From positions 62,001 to 126,000 of the forward strand of contig NZ_JADEYH010000012.1 in NCBI RefSeq assembly GCF_017114865.1: a stretch of 64,000 nucleotides of DNA, read 5' to 3'. Within the stretch, counting starts at the first letter, position 1. Every line of letters begins with the position of its first letter. Shown in pieces: positions 8,948-18,357 of this stretch. The DNA comes from Streptomyces verrucosisporus (GTDB taxonomy: Bacteria; Actinomycetota; Actinomycetes; Streptomycetales; Streptomycetaceae). Position numbers and translations under genes: made by a program. The notes under the pieces were generated by a model. It saw nothing but the letters and a program-made list of their open reading frames with translations. It was not told the DNA's origin and did not search any database.

Positions 8948-9505
8948 GTGATCGAAGAGACCCTCCTCGAGGCCGAGGAGAAGATGGAGAAGGCGGTCGT
9001 CGTCGCCAAGGAGGACTTCGCCGCGATCCGCACCGGCCGTGCGCACCCGGCGATGTTCAACAAGATCGTGGCCGAGTACTACGGTGCGATGACCCCGATC
9101 AACCAGCTCGCGTCGTTCTCGGTGCCCGAGCCGCGAATGGCCGTGGTCACCCCGTTCGACAAGAGCGCGCTGCGCAACATCGAACAGGCCATCCGTGACT
9201 CCGACCTCGGCGTCAACCCCTCCAACGACGGCAATATCATCCGCGTCGTCTTCCCGGAGCTGACCGAGCAGCGCCGCCGGGAGTACATCAAGGTCGCCAA
9301 GGGGAAGGCCGAGGACGCCAAGATCTCCATCCGCAGCGTCCGCCGCAAGGCCAAGGAGGCCATCGACAAGGCCGTCAAGGACGGCGACATCGGTGAGGAC
9401 GAGGGCCGCCGCGCGGAGAAGGAGCTCGACGACACCACCTCCAAGTACGTCACGCAGGTGGACGAACTGCTCAAGCACAAGGAAGCCGAGCTTCTCGAGG
9501 TCTGA
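8948..9505 (+). CDS. frr: ribosome recycling factor
   Basis: RRF, with EF-G, splits post-termination ribosomes. The 185-residue protein begins [16 protein letters not shown] and carries [14 protein letters not shown], the [14 protein letters not shown] loop of domain II, and [24 protein letters not shown]. It ends with the long helix [15 protein letters not shown]. The second of two consecutive GTG codons (8948) is chosen because AGGAG at 8937-8941 is 6 nt upstream and the protein then begins as RRFs do. cdsA starts 21 nt after its stop. Confidence 0.97.
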   Translation: MIEETLLEAEEKMEKAVVVAKEDFAAIRTGRAHPAMFNKIVAEYYGAMTPINQLASFSVPEPRMAVVTPFDKSALRNIEQAIRDSDLGVNPSNDGNIIRVVFPELTEQRRREYIKVAKGKAEDAKISIRSVRRKAKEAIDKAVKDGDIGEDEGRRAEKELDDTTSKYVTQVDELLKHKEAELLEV

Positions 9506-9526
9506 GGTTTCGAGGCTGCGATTTTC

Positions 9527-10708
9527 GTGAACGACTCATCCTGGGGAGCACCACCGTCGGGCGCCGGGCCCTCCGGTCGTCCCGGCCACCCCGCCCCTCC
9601 CGGCCACTTCGGATACCGGAGCACCCCCGAACAGGGTTTCTCCTCCCCGCTTCGCGCAGAGATGGCCCAGGCCCCGGCGGGTTACACGCACGAGGACGCC
9701 CAGGCGTCGCAGACTCGGCGTATGCCCATCGTGCCCGACGCCCCCGGCGGTGACCAGGACGATCGTGACGGCCGGGCGGCCGGGCGGCCGTTCGGCGGCC
9801 CCGCCCCCGGCGATGACGGCCGGCCCGAACCGCGGACCGGCCCCGGGACGGAGCCTGCCGCGCTCTCGCCCCGGGGCCGTTCCTCGGGCCGCAAGCGGGC
9901 GGGCCGCGACCTGCGCGCCGCGATAGGGGTCGGCCTGGGGCTGGGCGCCGTCATCATCGCCTCGCTCTTCGTCTACAAGCACGTCTTCGTCGGCGTGATC
10001 GTCGCCGCCGTCGTGGTCGGGCTGTGGGAGCTGACTTCCCGTCTCGCCGAGCGCAAGCAGATCAGGGCTCCGCTGGTGCCGCTGGCCGTCGGCGGCGCCG
10101 CGATGGTCGTCGCCGGCTACGTCCGCGGCGCGGAGGGCGCCTGGGTGGCCACCGCGCTCACCGCGCTGGCCGTACTGGTGTGGCGGATGACGGAGGACCC
10201 GGCGGAGTACCTGCGGGACGTCACCGCCGGTGTCTTCGCCGCCTTCTACGTCCCTTTTCTGGCCACCTTCGTGGCCATGATGCTCGCCGCCGCCGACGGC
10301 CCGCAGCGGGTGCTCACCTTCCTGCTGCTCACCGTCGTCAGCGACACCGGGGCATACGCGGTCGGCTGGCGCTTCGGCACGCACAAGCTCGCCCCGCGCA
10401 TCAGCCCCGGCAAGACCCGCGAGGGCCTGCTGGGGGCGGTGGCCTTCGCGATGGCGGCGGGCGCGCTGTGCATGCACTTCCTGATCGACGGCGGCACCTG
10501 GTGGCAGGGTCTGCTGCTGGGCCTGGCAGCGGCCGCCAGCGCCACCCTGGGCGACCTCGGCGAGTCCATGATCAAGCGGGATCTGGGCATCAAGGACATG
10601 GGCACCCTGCTGCCCGGTCACGGCGGCATCATGGACCGCCTGGACTCCCTGCTGCCGACGGCCCCCGTGGTCTGGCTGCTGCTGGTCGTCTTCGTCGGCG
10701 TGGGCTGA
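9527..10708 (+). CDS. cdsA: phosphatidate cytidylyltransferase
   Basis: CdsA makes CDP-diacylglycerol from phosphatidic acid and CTP at the membrane. The 393-residue protein has a long Pro/Gly-rich cytoplasmic extension (about residues 1-125), then several membrane helices. The C-terminal CdsA signature region contains SDTGAYAVGWRFG, ISPGKTREGLLG, GDLGESMIKRDLGIKD and PGHGGIMDRLDSL. The extension is much longer than in E. coli CdsA but is seen in Streptomyces. It starts with GTG just downstream of frr, and a very strong palindrome follows its stop. Confidence 0.95.
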   Translation: MNDSSWGAPPSGAGPSGRPGHPAPPGHFGYRSTPEQGFSSPLRAEMAQAPAGYTHEDAQASQTRRMPIVPDAPGGDQDDRDGRAAGRPFGGPAPGDDGRPEPRTGPGTEPAALSPRGRSSGRKRAGRDLRAAIGVGLGLGAVIIASLFVYKHVFVGVIVAAVVVGLWELTSRLAERKQIRAPLVPLAVGGAAMVVAGYVRGAEGAWVATALTALAVLVWRMTEDPAEYLRDVTAGVFAAFYVPFLATFVAMMLAAADGPQRVLTFLLLTVVSDTGAYAVGWRFGTHKLAPRISPGKTREGLLGAVAFAMAAGALCMHFLIDGGTWWQGLLLGLAAAASATLGDLGESMIKRDLGIKDMGTLLPGHGGIMDRLDSLLPTAPVVWLLLVVFVGVG

Positions 10709-10711
10709 CAC

Positions 10712-10779
10712 CCGTTCCCCGTGATGCGTCAGGGGCCGCCGCACCGGTGCGGCGGCCCCTGACGCATCACGGGGAACGG
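10712..10779. terminator. 68-bp perfect palindrome after cdsA
   Basis: Two 34-bp arms are exactly complementary with no spacer, centred on the GCACCGGTGC at 10741-10750. It begins 3 nt after the cdsA stop. The symmetry means it can act on either strand; its place suggests a very strong cdsA terminator. No T-run is present. Confidence 0.85.
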
Positions 10780-10894
10780 AATGCCGGGCGGGTGGCGACG
10801 TGCGATGGCGAGGCGACTCGTCCCGGCCCGGAGGCAGACCCCGCGACGGCTGCGGCCCGGGGTGCCGGAGTCGATCTGCCACACTGGACGGGTT

Positions 10895-12001
10895 ATGCCT
10901 GCACCCGGAGAACTCACCTTTGTCGCGCCGCGCGGGGCCGCCAGGCCGCCGCGGCACCTCGCCGACCTCGCCCCGGCCGAGCGGCGCGAGGCCGTCGCCG
11001 CGATCGGCGAGAAGCCGTTTCGCGCCCAGCAGCTGTCGCGGCACTACTTCGCCCGGTACGCCACCGACCCCGCCGCCTGGACCGACATCCCGGCCGCCGC
11101 GCGCGAGAGGCTGGCGGGCGAGCTGCTGCCCGAGCTGATGACCGTGGTGCGGCACGTCAGCTGCGACGACGACACCACCCGCAAGACGCTGTGGCGGCTG
11201 CACGACGGGACGCTGGTGGAGTCGGTGCTGATGCGCTACCCGGACCGGGTCACCATGTGCGTCAGCTCCCAGGCCGGCTGCGGGATGAACTGCCCCTTCT
11301 GCGCCACCGGCCAGGCCGGTCTGGACCGCAACCTGTCCACCGCCGAGATCGTCCACCAGATCGTCGAGGGCATGCGCGCCCTGCGCGACGGCGAGGTGCC
11401 CGGGGGCCCCGCGCGGCTGTCGAACATCGTCTTCATGGGCATGGGCGAGCCGCTGGCCAACTACAAGAGGGTCATCGGCGCCATCCGCCGGCTGACCGAC
11501 CCCGAGCCCGACGGCCTGGGCCTGTCCCAGCGCGGTATCACCGTCTCCACCGTCGGACTGGTGCCGGGGATCCACCGCCTGTCCGACGAGGGGCTCAAGT
11601 GCCGGCTGGCGGTCTCCCTGCACGCGCCCGACGACGAGCTGCGTGACACGCTGGTGCCGGTCAACACCCGATGGAAGGTCCGTGAGGTCCTCGACGCCGC
11701 CTGGGAGTACGCCGAGAGGTCCGGCCGCCGTGTCTCCATCGAGTACGCGCTCATCCGGGACATCAACGACCAGGCGTGGCGCGCCGACCTGCTGGGCCGG
11801 CTGCTGGCGGGCAAGCGGGCGCACGTCAACCTCATCCCCCTCAACCCCACGCCCGGTTCCAAGTGGACCGCGTCCCGGCCCGAGGACGAGCGCGCGTTCG
11901 TCGCCGGACTGGAGGCGCACGGCGTGCCGGTGACCGTCCGCGACACCCGTGGGCAGGAGATCGACGGCGCCTGCGGCCAGCTCGCCGCCACCGAGCGCTG
12001 A
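10895..12001 (+). CDS. rlmN: dual-specificity 23S rRNA/tRNA adenine-C2 methyltransferase RlmN
   Basis: RlmN is a radical-SAM enzyme that methylates A2503 of 23S rRNA and A37 of some tRNAs. The protein (368 residues from the ATG at 10895) has the N-terminal domain with [16 protein letters not shown], the radical-SAM cluster motif CGMNCPFC, the [12 protein letters not shown] and [12 protein letters not shown] segments, RLAVSLHAP and [11 protein letters not shown]. The cysteine near the end, in GACGQLA, is the second catalytic cysteine. The longer frame upstream of 10895 is arginine-rich and reads into the palindrome, so it is not used. Confidence 0.96.
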   Translation: MPAPGELTFVAPRGAARPPRHLADLAPAERREAVAAIGEKPFRAQQLSRHYFARYATDPAAWTDIPAAARERLAGELLPELMTVVRHVSCDDDTTRKTLWRLHDGTLVESVLMRYPDRVTMCVSSQAGCGMNCPFCATGQAGLDRNLSTAEIVHQIVEGMRALRDGEVPGGPARLSNIVFMGMGEPLANYKRVIGAIRRLTDPEPDGLGLSQRGITVSTVGLVPGIHRLSDEGLKCRLAVSLHAPDDELRDTLVPVNTRWKVREVLDAAWEYAERSGRRVSIEYALIRDINDQAWRADLLGRLLAGKRAHVNLIPLNPTPGSKWTASRPEDERAFVAGLEAHGVPVTVRDTRGQEIDGACGQLAATER

Positions 12002-12009
12002 GGGCCGGC

Positions 12010-12030
12010 CCGCCACTGGTACGGTGGCGG
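12010..12030 (+). terminator. hairpin after rlmN
   Basis: CCGCCAC at 12010-12016 pairs with GTGGCGG at 12024-12030 across a 7-nt loop, 8 nt after the rlmN stop. It is a modest terminator candidate. Confidence 0.45.
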
Positions 12031-12092
12031 TGACCTCAGTGGTCGCACACGGTGGCGAAACAGGCGAACACCGATACCGAAACAGCGGAACC

Positions 12093-12206
12093 GACAGGGG
12101 AGCGCGTACAGCGCTGAGAGTGCGGTGCCGCCGGGAGAGGGCCGAGAGGCCACCCGGTGGGCCGCAGACCCTCGGACCTGATCCGGTTAGTACCGGCGTA
12201 GGGAGT
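12093..12206 (+). promoter_or_regulatory. TPP (thiamine pyrophosphate) riboswitch
   Basis: The leader carries the conserved THI-box elements in order: GGGGAGC at the left of P1, the pyrimidine-sensing GCTGAGAGTGCGG, an extra GC-rich stem, then GCAGACCCTCGGACCTGATC and CCGGTTAGTACCGGCGTAGGGAGT closing the aptamer. It ends 10 nt before the thiB start, so TPP binding probably blocks ribosome access rather than transcription. It controls the thiB-thiP-thiQ operon. Confidence 0.96.
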
Positions 12207-12215
12207 CAGAAGAAG

Positions 12216-13310
12216 ATGCACCTCAAGTTCCGGCGCGCCCTGGGCGTCGCCGTCCTCGGCACGCTCACCCTCTCCGCCCTCGCCGCGTGCGGCGGCTCGC
12301 AGCCCTCCGGGGACGGCGGAGGGGAGGGGAAGGGCGGCAAGACGGTCACCCTGGTCACCCACGACTCCTTCGCGGCCTCCGACGCCGTGCTGGAGGAGTT
12401 CACCGAGAAGACCGGCTACAAGGTGAAGGTGCTGCGCGGCGGTGACGCCGGCTCCTCCCTCAACCAGGCGATCCTGTCCAAGGACAACCCGCAGGGCGAC
12501 GTCCTCTTCGGCGTCGACAACACCCTGCTCTCCCGTGCCCTGGACAACGGCCTGTTCACGCCGTACGAGGCGGAGGGCCTGGCGAAGATACCCGCGCGGT
12601 ACCAGCTCGACGCACAGGAGCACCGGGTCACCCCCGTCGACTCCGGCGACGTCTGCGTCAACTACGACCGCGCCTACTTCGAGGAGCGCGGCATCGCCCC
12701 GCCCGACACCCTCGACGACCTCGCCGAGCCCGCCTACAAGGACCTGCTGGTCACCGAGAACGCCGCCACCTCCTCGCCCGGCCTGGGCTTCCTGCTGGCC
12801 ACCGTCGCCGAGTACGGCGAGGGGTGGCAGGAGTACTGGAAGAAGCTGAAGGCCAACGGCGTCGAGGTCGTCGACGGCTGGGAGCAGGCGTACTACGACC
12901 ACTTCTCCGGCTCCTCCGGGGGCAAGGGCAAGGGCGACCGGCCGCTGGTCGTCTCCTACGCCTCCAGTCCGCCCGCCGAGGTCCTGGGCACCGACCCCGC
13001 GCCCGAGCAGGCCCCCACCGGGGTGGCCACCGGCACCTGCTTCCGCCAGATCGAGTTCGCCGGACTGCTGGAGGGCGCGGACAACCCCGCCGGCGGCAAG
13101 GCACTGCTGGACTTCATGACCGGTCGGTCCTTCCAGGAGGACCTGCCGCTGCAGATGTTCGTCAACCCCGTGCGCGAGGACGCCGAACTGCCCGAGGTCT
13201 TCACCCGCTACGGCGAGACGATCGACGACCCCCACACCATGGCACCCGAGAGGATCGCCGAGAACCGCGAGGCGTGGATCAAGGCGTGGACCTCGGCCGT
13301 CGTGAGGTGA
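12216..13310 (+). CDS. thiB: thiamine ABC transporter substrate-binding lipoprotein
   Basis: The 364-residue protein is the extracytoplasmic thiamine receptor. It has a lipoprotein signal with the lipobox LAAC (Cys25). The type-II periplasmic-binding fold follows with the family features TLVTHDSFAASDAVLEEF, GDVLFGVDNTLLSRALD, VTPVDSGDVCVNYD, and the C-terminal LPLQMFVNPV region typical of ThiB/TbpA. The start is set by the lipoprotein signal and by position just after the riboswitch. It overlaps thiP by a GTGA junction. Confidence 0.94.
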   Translation: MHLKFRRALGVAVLGTLTLSALAACGGSQPSGDGGGEGKGGKTVTLVTHDSFAASDAVLEEFTEKTGYKVKVLRGGDAGSSLNQAILSKDNPQGDVLFGVDNTLLSRALDNGLFTPYEAEGLAKIPARYQLDAQEHRVTPVDSGDVCVNYDRAYFEERGIAPPDTLDDLAEPAYKDLLVTENAATSSPGLGFLLATVAEYGEGWQEYWKKLKANGVEVVDGWEQAYYDHFSGSSGGKGKGDRPLVVSYASSPPAEVLGTDPAPEQAPTGVATGTCFRQIEFAGLLEGADNPAGGKALLDFMTGRSFQEDLPLQMFVNPVREDAELPEVFTRYGETIDDPHTMAPERIAENREAWIKAWTSAVVR

Positions 13311-14980
13311 GGACGGGCATACGCGCGGGGACGGCGGCGCGCCTCGCGCTCGCGGCGGTGCCGGCCGTCTTCCTCGCGCTGTTCTTCGCCTACCCCGTCG
13401 CCGCCATCACCGCGCGCGGGCTGTACGACGGCGGGCGGTGGCGACCGGAGCGGATCGCCGCCGTCCTCACCGATCCCGACATCGCCGGCGTGGTGTGGTT
13501 CACGCTGTGGCAGGCGGCGGCCTCCACCGTGCTCACCCTGCTGCTGGCGCTGCCCGGCGCGTATGTGATGGCGCGCCTGGACTTCCCCGGCAGGCGGATG
13601 CTGCGGGCGGCGGTCACCGTGCCGTTCGTGCTGCCCACCGTCGTCGTCGGCTCCGCCTTCCTGGCCCTGCTCGGCCGCGGCGGACTGCTGGACCAGTGGT
13701 GGGGGGTGCGGCTGGACACCGGCGTCGCCGCCATTCTGCTGGCCCACGTCTTCTTCAACTACGCCGTGGTCGTGCGGATCGTCGGCGGCCTGTGGGCGCA
13801 GCTCGACCCCCGGCAGGAGGAGGCCGCGCGGGTGCTCGGCGCGAGCCGGTGGACGGCCTGGCGCACCGTGACCCTTCCCGCGCTCGTCCCGTCGGTGGCC
13901 GCCGCCGCGCTGATGGTCTTCCTGTTCACCTTCACCTCCTTCGGAGTCGTCCAGATCCTCGGCGGCCCCCGCTACGCCACCCTGGAGGTGGAGATCTACC
14001 GGCAGACCGCCCAATTGCTGGACCTGCCCACCGCCGCCGTCCTGACGCTGCTGCAGTTCGCCGCGGTCGCGGCCCTGATGGCCTTCCACTCCCGCCTCCT
14101 GCGCCGCCGCAGGACGGCTCTGGGCCTGGTCGACGCCGCCGGCAGCGCCCGCCGCCCACGAGGGGCCGGACAGCGGGCGCTGCTGGCGGGGGTGCTGCTC
14201 CAGATCGCCGTGCTGCTCCTGGCACCGCTCGCCGTGCTCGCCGAGCGCTCCCTGAGCGGTCCCGACGGCTACGGGCTGCACCACTACCGCGCCCTGGGGT
14301 CGGCCGACGCGGCCGGTGGCACCTTCACCGTCGCCCCGCTGGAGGCGGTCGGCAACTCCCTGGCCTACGCGGCCACCGCCACCGCCGTCGCCCTGGCCGT
14401 CGGCGTCCCGGCCGCGGTCGCCCTCACCCTGCGCGGCCCGGAAGGCCGGGCCGGGCGGTTGCTGCGCGGTCTGGACGCGCTGCTGATGCTCCCGCTGGGC
14501 ACCTCGGCGGTCACCGTCGGCTTCGGGTTCCTCATCGCGCTGGACGCCCCTCCGCTGGACCTGCGCTCGTCGTGGATCCTGGTCCCGCTCGCCCAGGCCC
14601 TGGTCGGCATCCCCTTCGTGGTGCGCACCCTGCTGCCGGTGCTGCGAGCGGTGGACGCCCGGCTGCGTGAGGCCGCCGCGATGCTGGGCGCCTCGCCGCC
14701 GCGTGTGTGGCGCGAGGTCGACCTGCCGCTGGTGCGGCGGGCGCTGCTGGTCGCCGCGGGCTTCGCCTTCGCCGTCTCGCTGGGCGAGTTCGGCGCCACG
14801 GTCTTCATCGCCCGCGCCGACGCCCCCACCCTGCCCGTGGCCGTCGCCCGCCTGCTGGGCCGGGCCGGAGAGGCCAGCTACGGCCAGGCCATGGCGCTCA
14901 GCACGATCCTGATGCTGCTGTGCGCGGCGACCCTGCTGGCGCTGGAGGGCGTCCGCACCGACCGATCGGGGGAGCTGTAG
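13307..14980 (+). CDS. thiP: thiamine ABC transporter permease, fused two-domain
   Basis: ThiP forms the membrane channel of the thiamine importer. The 557-residue product contains two homologous permease halves, each with an EAA-type loop: DPRQEEAARVLGASRWTAWR in the first half and LREAAAMLGASPPRVWREV in the second. About 12 membrane segments are visible. This tandem arrangement is standard for ThiP, so one chain makes the whole channel. The GTG at 13307 overlaps the thiB stop. thiQ follows 2 nt after its stop. Confidence 0.93.
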   Translation: MRTGIRAGTAARLALAAVPAVFLALFFAYPVAAITARGLYDGGRWRPERIAAVLTDPDIAGVVWFTLWQAAASTVLTLLLALPGAYVMARLDFPGRRMLRAAVTVPFVLPTVVVGSAFLALLGRGGLLDQWWGVRLDTGVAAILLAHVFFNYAVVVRIVGGLWAQLDPRQEEAARVLGASRWTAWRTVTLPALVPSVAAAALMVFLFTFTSFGVVQILGGPRYATLEVEIYRQTAQLLDLPTAAVLTLLQFAAVAALMAFHSRLLRRRRTALGLVDAAGSARRPRGAGQRALLAGVLLQIAVLLLAPLAVLAERSLSGPDGYGLHHYRALGSADAAGGTFTVAPLEAVGNSLAYAATATAVALAVGVPAAVALTLRGPEGRAGRLLRGLDALLMLPLGTSAVTVGFGFLIALDAPPLDLRSSWILVPLAQALVGIPFVVRTLLPVLRAVDARLREAAAMLGASPPRVWREVDLPLVRRALLVAAGFAFAVSLGEFGATVFIARADAPTLPVAVARLLGRAGEASYGQAMALSTILMLLCAATLLALEGVRTDRSGEL

Positions 14981-14982
14981 GG

Positions 14983-16020
14983 ATGGCCTCGCTGCGACTG
15001 GACGGCGTCACCGTGGGCTACGGCGGGCGCACCGCCCTGGACGCCGTCGACCTCGATGTCGCCGAGCACGAGATCGTCTGCGTGCTAGGCCCCTCCGGCA
15101 GCGGCAAGTCCACCCTGCTGCGGACCGTCGCCGGACTGACGGAGCCGGACTCCGGACGGGTGCTGCTCGCCGGCCGCGACCAGCGGGGCGTGCCCCCGCA
15201 CCGGCGCGGGGTGGGCCTGATGTTCCAGGACCACCAGCTCTTCCCCACCCGTGACGTCGGCGGCAACGTCGCCTTCGGCCCGCGCATGCGCGGCGAACCG
15301 CGCGGAGAGGTCCAGGGGCGGGTGGCCGAACTGCTGGAAATGGTCGGCCTGCCCGGGGCGCAGAAGCGGCCCGTGTCCGCCCTTTCCGGCGGCGAGCAGC
15401 AGCGCGTCGCACTCGCCCGCGCGCTCGCCCCCAGTCCCGGCCTGCTGATGCTGGACGAGCCGCTGGGCCAGCTCGACCGTTCCCTGCGCGAGCGGCTCGT
15501 GGTGGAACTGCGGCAGCTCTTCCGCCGCCTGGGCACCACCGTGCTGGCCGTCACCCACGACCAGGGCGAGGCGTTCGCGCTCGCCGACCGGGTGGTGGTG
15601 ATGGAGGCGGGGAGGATCGCCCAGACCGGCAGCCCGGTGGACGTGTGGCTGAGCCCCGCCTCGGAGTTCGTCGCCCGTTTCCTGGGCTTCACCAACCTCG
15701 CCGCGGCGGTCGTGCGGGGGCGGAGCGCGGACACCCCCTGGGGCGCGGTGCCCGTACCGCCCGGCGCGCCCCAGGGGCCGTGCACCGTGCTGGTGCGCCC
15801 CGCCGGGGTGCGGCTCGCGGACCCCGGCGAGGGACTGCCGTGCACCGTCACCGCCCGCACCCTGCGCGGCGGCGGTTCCTCGGAGATCTCTCTGCTGCTC
15901 GCACCCGAGGACGGCCCCGAGCTGGAGGCGTCCTGCCCACTGCACACGGCGCCCGGCCCGGGCACCACCGTGTCCGCCGCCTTCGACGCGGCCGAGGTGG
16001 TCGTCCTGCCCGCGCGGTGA
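14983..16020 (+). CDS. thiQ: thiamine ABC transporter ATP-binding protein
   Basis: The 345-residue ATPase has Walker A GPSGSGKST (around residue 36), a Q-loop in MFQDHQLFP, the signature LSGGEQQRVALARAL, Walker B LLMLDEPLGQLD and switch AVTHDQGEA. An additional C-terminal TOBE-like domain (roughly 255-345) makes it longer than proteobacterial ThiQ and similar to iron/sulfate-type importers. It completes the thiBPQ operon under the TPP riboswitch, which supports thiamine or a thiamine precursor as substrate. Confidence 0.92.
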   Translation: MASLRLDGVTVGYGGRTALDAVDLDVAEHEIVCVLGPSGSGKSTLLRTVAGLTEPDSGRVLLAGRDQRGVPPHRRGVGLMFQDHQLFPTRDVGGNVAFGPRMRGEPRGEVQGRVAELLEMVGLPGAQKRPVSALSGGEQQRVALARALAPSPGLLMLDEPLGQLDRSLRERLVVELRQLFRRLGTTVLAVTHDQGEAFALADRVVVMEAGRIAQTGSPVDVWLSPASEFVARFLGFTNLAAAVVRGRSADTPWGAVPVPPGAPQGPCTVLVRPAGVRLADPGEGLPCTVTARTLRGGGSSEISLLLAPEDGPELEASCPLHTAPGPGTTVSAAFDAAEVVVLPAR

Positions 16021-16083
16021 GCGCGGACGGGGAGCGGAGGTTCGGGGAAGGGGAACGGACAGTGCGGTACGAAAGGCCCGCCC

Positions 16084-17328
16084 TCACCGCACCAGCGGCA
16101 TCGAGGCCAGCTCCGCCACCAGCCAGGCCGCCGACCCCAGCACGCCCAGCAGGGCCGCCACGCGCAGCGCGGCGGCGGTGCGCAGCAGCCGGTTCGGCAC
16201 GCCCAGCCGCCGCAGCCCGTCGTTGGCGGGAGCGCGGGCCGCACGGAACTCCGACGCCGCGCTCAGCGCCCCCGCCACCGCGCACACCACGACCACCGCC
16301 GCGCCCAGCGCTGCCAGCGGCCCCACCGACGCCTCCCCGCCGCCGAGGACCGTACCCGGCCCGTGCAGCCGGACCGCCGTCAGCGCCCCCGCCGCCACAG
16401 CGCACAGCACCCCCACCGGGTGGCCCACGCGCGGTGCCTCCTCACGCAGCACCCGGCCCGCCAGCAGCCGCAGCACTCCCGGCCGGCCGACAGCCAGCAG
16501 CAGTCCGCACAGATGGACCAGGCCCGGACCGGCCAGCACCAGCCCCGAGGCGATCAGCAGCCAGCCGGCCACGACTCCCGGTCCCAGGGCGTCCGGGGGG
16601 CCCGGCAGCTGTGCCAGCGGTCCGGCGGAGGCGACGAACCGCTCGGCGGCGTAGGACTCCAGGGCCAGGCCGGCCGCGGTGACCGCCACGCCCCAGGGCA
16701 GCCCGGCGGGCGCCGGCGGCGGCCGGTGGGGGAGGACGGCGGGCGGCTCCACCCGGTGGCCGCGGGGTGCCGTCCTCATCCGGGCGGCCGCCGCGCTCGC
16801 CCCGGCGGCGGCCAGCGGCGGCACGGCCAGCAGCGTCAGAGCCGCGGCCCGCGGCAGCGGCTGCCCGGCGCCCAGCAGTTCGCCCGCCGCCCCGGCCAGC
16901 GGCATCCCTTCGAGCGCACCGCCGGACGTGCCGCCGAGCAGACCGCCGAGCACACCGGCGAGTCCTCCGCGCAGATGGAGGAAGACCGGCAGGGCCAGCG
17001 CGCACCCCAGCGCGCAGTACAGGCCCGTGGTGAGCGCCGCCAGCAGCGGCAGCCGCGCGGGCCCCACCCCGACCGCGTCCAGTGCGGCCCGGGGGCGTAC
17101 GCCCGGGTCGCTGCGGACGGCGGTGACGGCCAGATGAGTACAGGCGGCCAGCGGCACCGCGCACCACAGCAGCCGGGCCGTCGCCGCGCCGGGCCGCTCG
17201 GGGTGGGCGACGGCGTGGCCCAGTGCGCTCAGCAGCAGGAACCCCACGGCTCCGGCGGTGCAGGCGACCAGTGCCCGCCGCGCCAGCGCCGAGGGGCGAA
17301 AGGTGCGTACTAGGCGGAGAGCGAGCAC
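16084..17328 (-). CDS. polytopic membrane protein, probable ABC transporter permease
   Basis: The 414-residue protein has about 8-10 hydrophobic segments (for example ALVACTAGAVGFLLLSALG, LLWCAVPLAACTHLAVTAV, PVGVLCAVAAGALTAV and ALGAAVVVVCAVAGAL) with Pro/Arg-rich loops, and no soluble catalytic domain. It overlaps the end of the ATPase gene by 19 nt, which marks it as that protein's membrane partner. The GTG at 17328 is taken as the start because the frame upstream lies inside the ATPase gene. The transported substrate is not evident. Confidence 0.75.
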   Translation of the reverse strand: MLALRLVRTFRPSALARRALVACTAGAVGFLLLSALGHAVAHPERPGAATARLLWCAVPLAACTHLAVTAVRSDPGVRPRAALDAVGVGPARLPLLAALTTGLYCALGCALALPVFLHLRGGLAGVLGGLLGGTSGGALEGMPLAGAAGELLGAGQPLPRAAALTLLAVPPLAAAGASAAAARMRTAPRGHRVEPPAVLPHRPPPAPAGLPWGVAVTAAGLALESYAAERFVASAGPLAQLPGPPDALGPGVVAGWLLIASGLVLAGPGLVHLCGLLLAVGRPGVLRLLAGRVLREEAPRVGHPVGVLCAVAAGALTAVRLHGPGTVLGGGEASVGPLAALGAAVVVVCAVAGALSAASEFRAARAPANDGLRRLGVPNRLLRTAAALRVAALLGVLGSAAWLVAELASMPLVR

Positions 17329-18059
17329 GCGGCCCTGCCCTCCGGACCGGGCCGCACGGGTGCGTCCGTGGGCGGCGGGGCGTCGGCGCCGACCCGGCGG
17401 CCGTCCACGAGTGTGACCGCGCGGTCCGCCACGCCCGCCACCCTGGGGTCGTGGCTGGCCAGCACCACCGTGATCCCGTGCGAGCGGGCCGCGGTGGTCA
17501 GGGTGCGCAGCACCTGGGCGCGGTCCGCCTGGTGCAGCGGGGCGGTCGGCTCGTCGGCGAAGACCACCGCGGGGGAGTGCGCCAGCGCGCGGGCGATGGC
17601 CACCCGCTGCCGCTGCGCCTGCATCAGCGCGCCCGGCCGGCTGCGGGCGCAGTACCCGACGTCCAGCCGCTCCAGCCACTCGCACGCCGTGCGGCGGGCC
17701 CGGCGCCGCCCGGTGCCCGACAGCAGCAGCGGCAGCGCGGCGTTCTCCCACACCGTCAGCTCCGGCAGGAGGTGCGGTTCGCTGCCGACCCAGCCGAAGC
17801 GGTCACGGCGCAGCCGCTCGCGGGCGGGTGCGGGAAGGGCGTGCAGGGGGACGCCGTCGAACCACACCTCGCCCCGCGCCGGCACCAGCCGTCCCGACAG
17901 GCAGCCCAGCAGCGTGGACTTGCCGCAGCCGCGCGGTCCGGTGACGGACAGGACCTCGCCCCCGCGGACCCCGACGCACACGTCCAGCAACGCGGGCGAG
18001 CCCTCGTGCTCGTGGTGCAGCCCACGTGCCCAGAGCAGATCCTCGGGTGCAGCCACCAT
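17310..18059 (-). CDS. ABC transporter ATP-binding protein with degenerate signature motif
   Basis: The 249-residue protein resembles the LolD/MacB class: Walker A GPRGCGKST (around residue 41), Q-loop replaced by VGSEPHLLPELTVWEN, Walker B VVFADEPTAPLHQADR and switch VVLASHDPRVA. The usual LSGGQ signature reads GALMQAQRQRVAIARALA, so the catalytic C-loop is strongly altered. GGAGG lies upstream of the ATG at 18059. With the overlapping permease gene it forms a two-component system. The weak signature raises the possibility of reduced ATP turnover. Confidence 0.87.
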   Translation of the reverse strand: MVAAPEDLLWARGLHHEHEGSPALLDVCVGVRGGEVLSVTGPRGCGKSTLLGCLSGRLVPARGEVWFDGVPLHALPAPARERLRRDRFGWVGSEPHLLPELTVWENAALPLLLSGTGRRRARRTACEWLERLDVGYCARSRPGALMQAQRQRVAIARALAHSPAVVFADEPTAPLHQADRAQVLRTLTTAARSHGITVVLASHDPRVAGVADRAVTLVDGRRVGADAPPPTDAPVRPGPEGRAACSLSA

Positions 18060-18357
18060 GACGGGCACCTCCGCTCCTCGCCTTCGGGTCGTGCCCCCTC
18101 CCTGACGGGGTACAACGAGCGCCAGGGGGGATCGGTCACTGGCACGGTACGGACCGCGGCCGCGGCCGGGACGGCGGCGGGCGCGGGAGCCGCCCAGTTT
18201 CCTCCGAATGGTCCTTCGAGGAGTCCTCCTCCAGTATTTCCGCCATTCGAGTGTCCGGAGCGGAAGAACTCCCGGAGGAGTGGGTGTGTCCAACACGTTC
18301 TTCGATGGTTAGGGTGGGTGTCCTACTCATCGGACAACAGAGCAGGAGTGCGCGAAG
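18060..18357. other. divergent promoter region: ABC pair / aldehyde dehydrogenase
   Basis: This 298-nt gap separates divergent genes and must hold both promoters. AGGAG at 18344-18348 serves the dehydrogenase. I see a small GAGGAGTCCTCCTC palindrome near 18218-18231 and a TAGGGT that could be a -10 near 18310. No ORF or known riboswitch was recognised. Confidence 0.4.

Noticed and set aside
18293..18303. ACACGTTCTTC shared with 22853-22863 near gabT
   Set aside because: An 11-base match is expected many times by chance in 64 kb of biased sequence, and the second copy is downstream of gabT.
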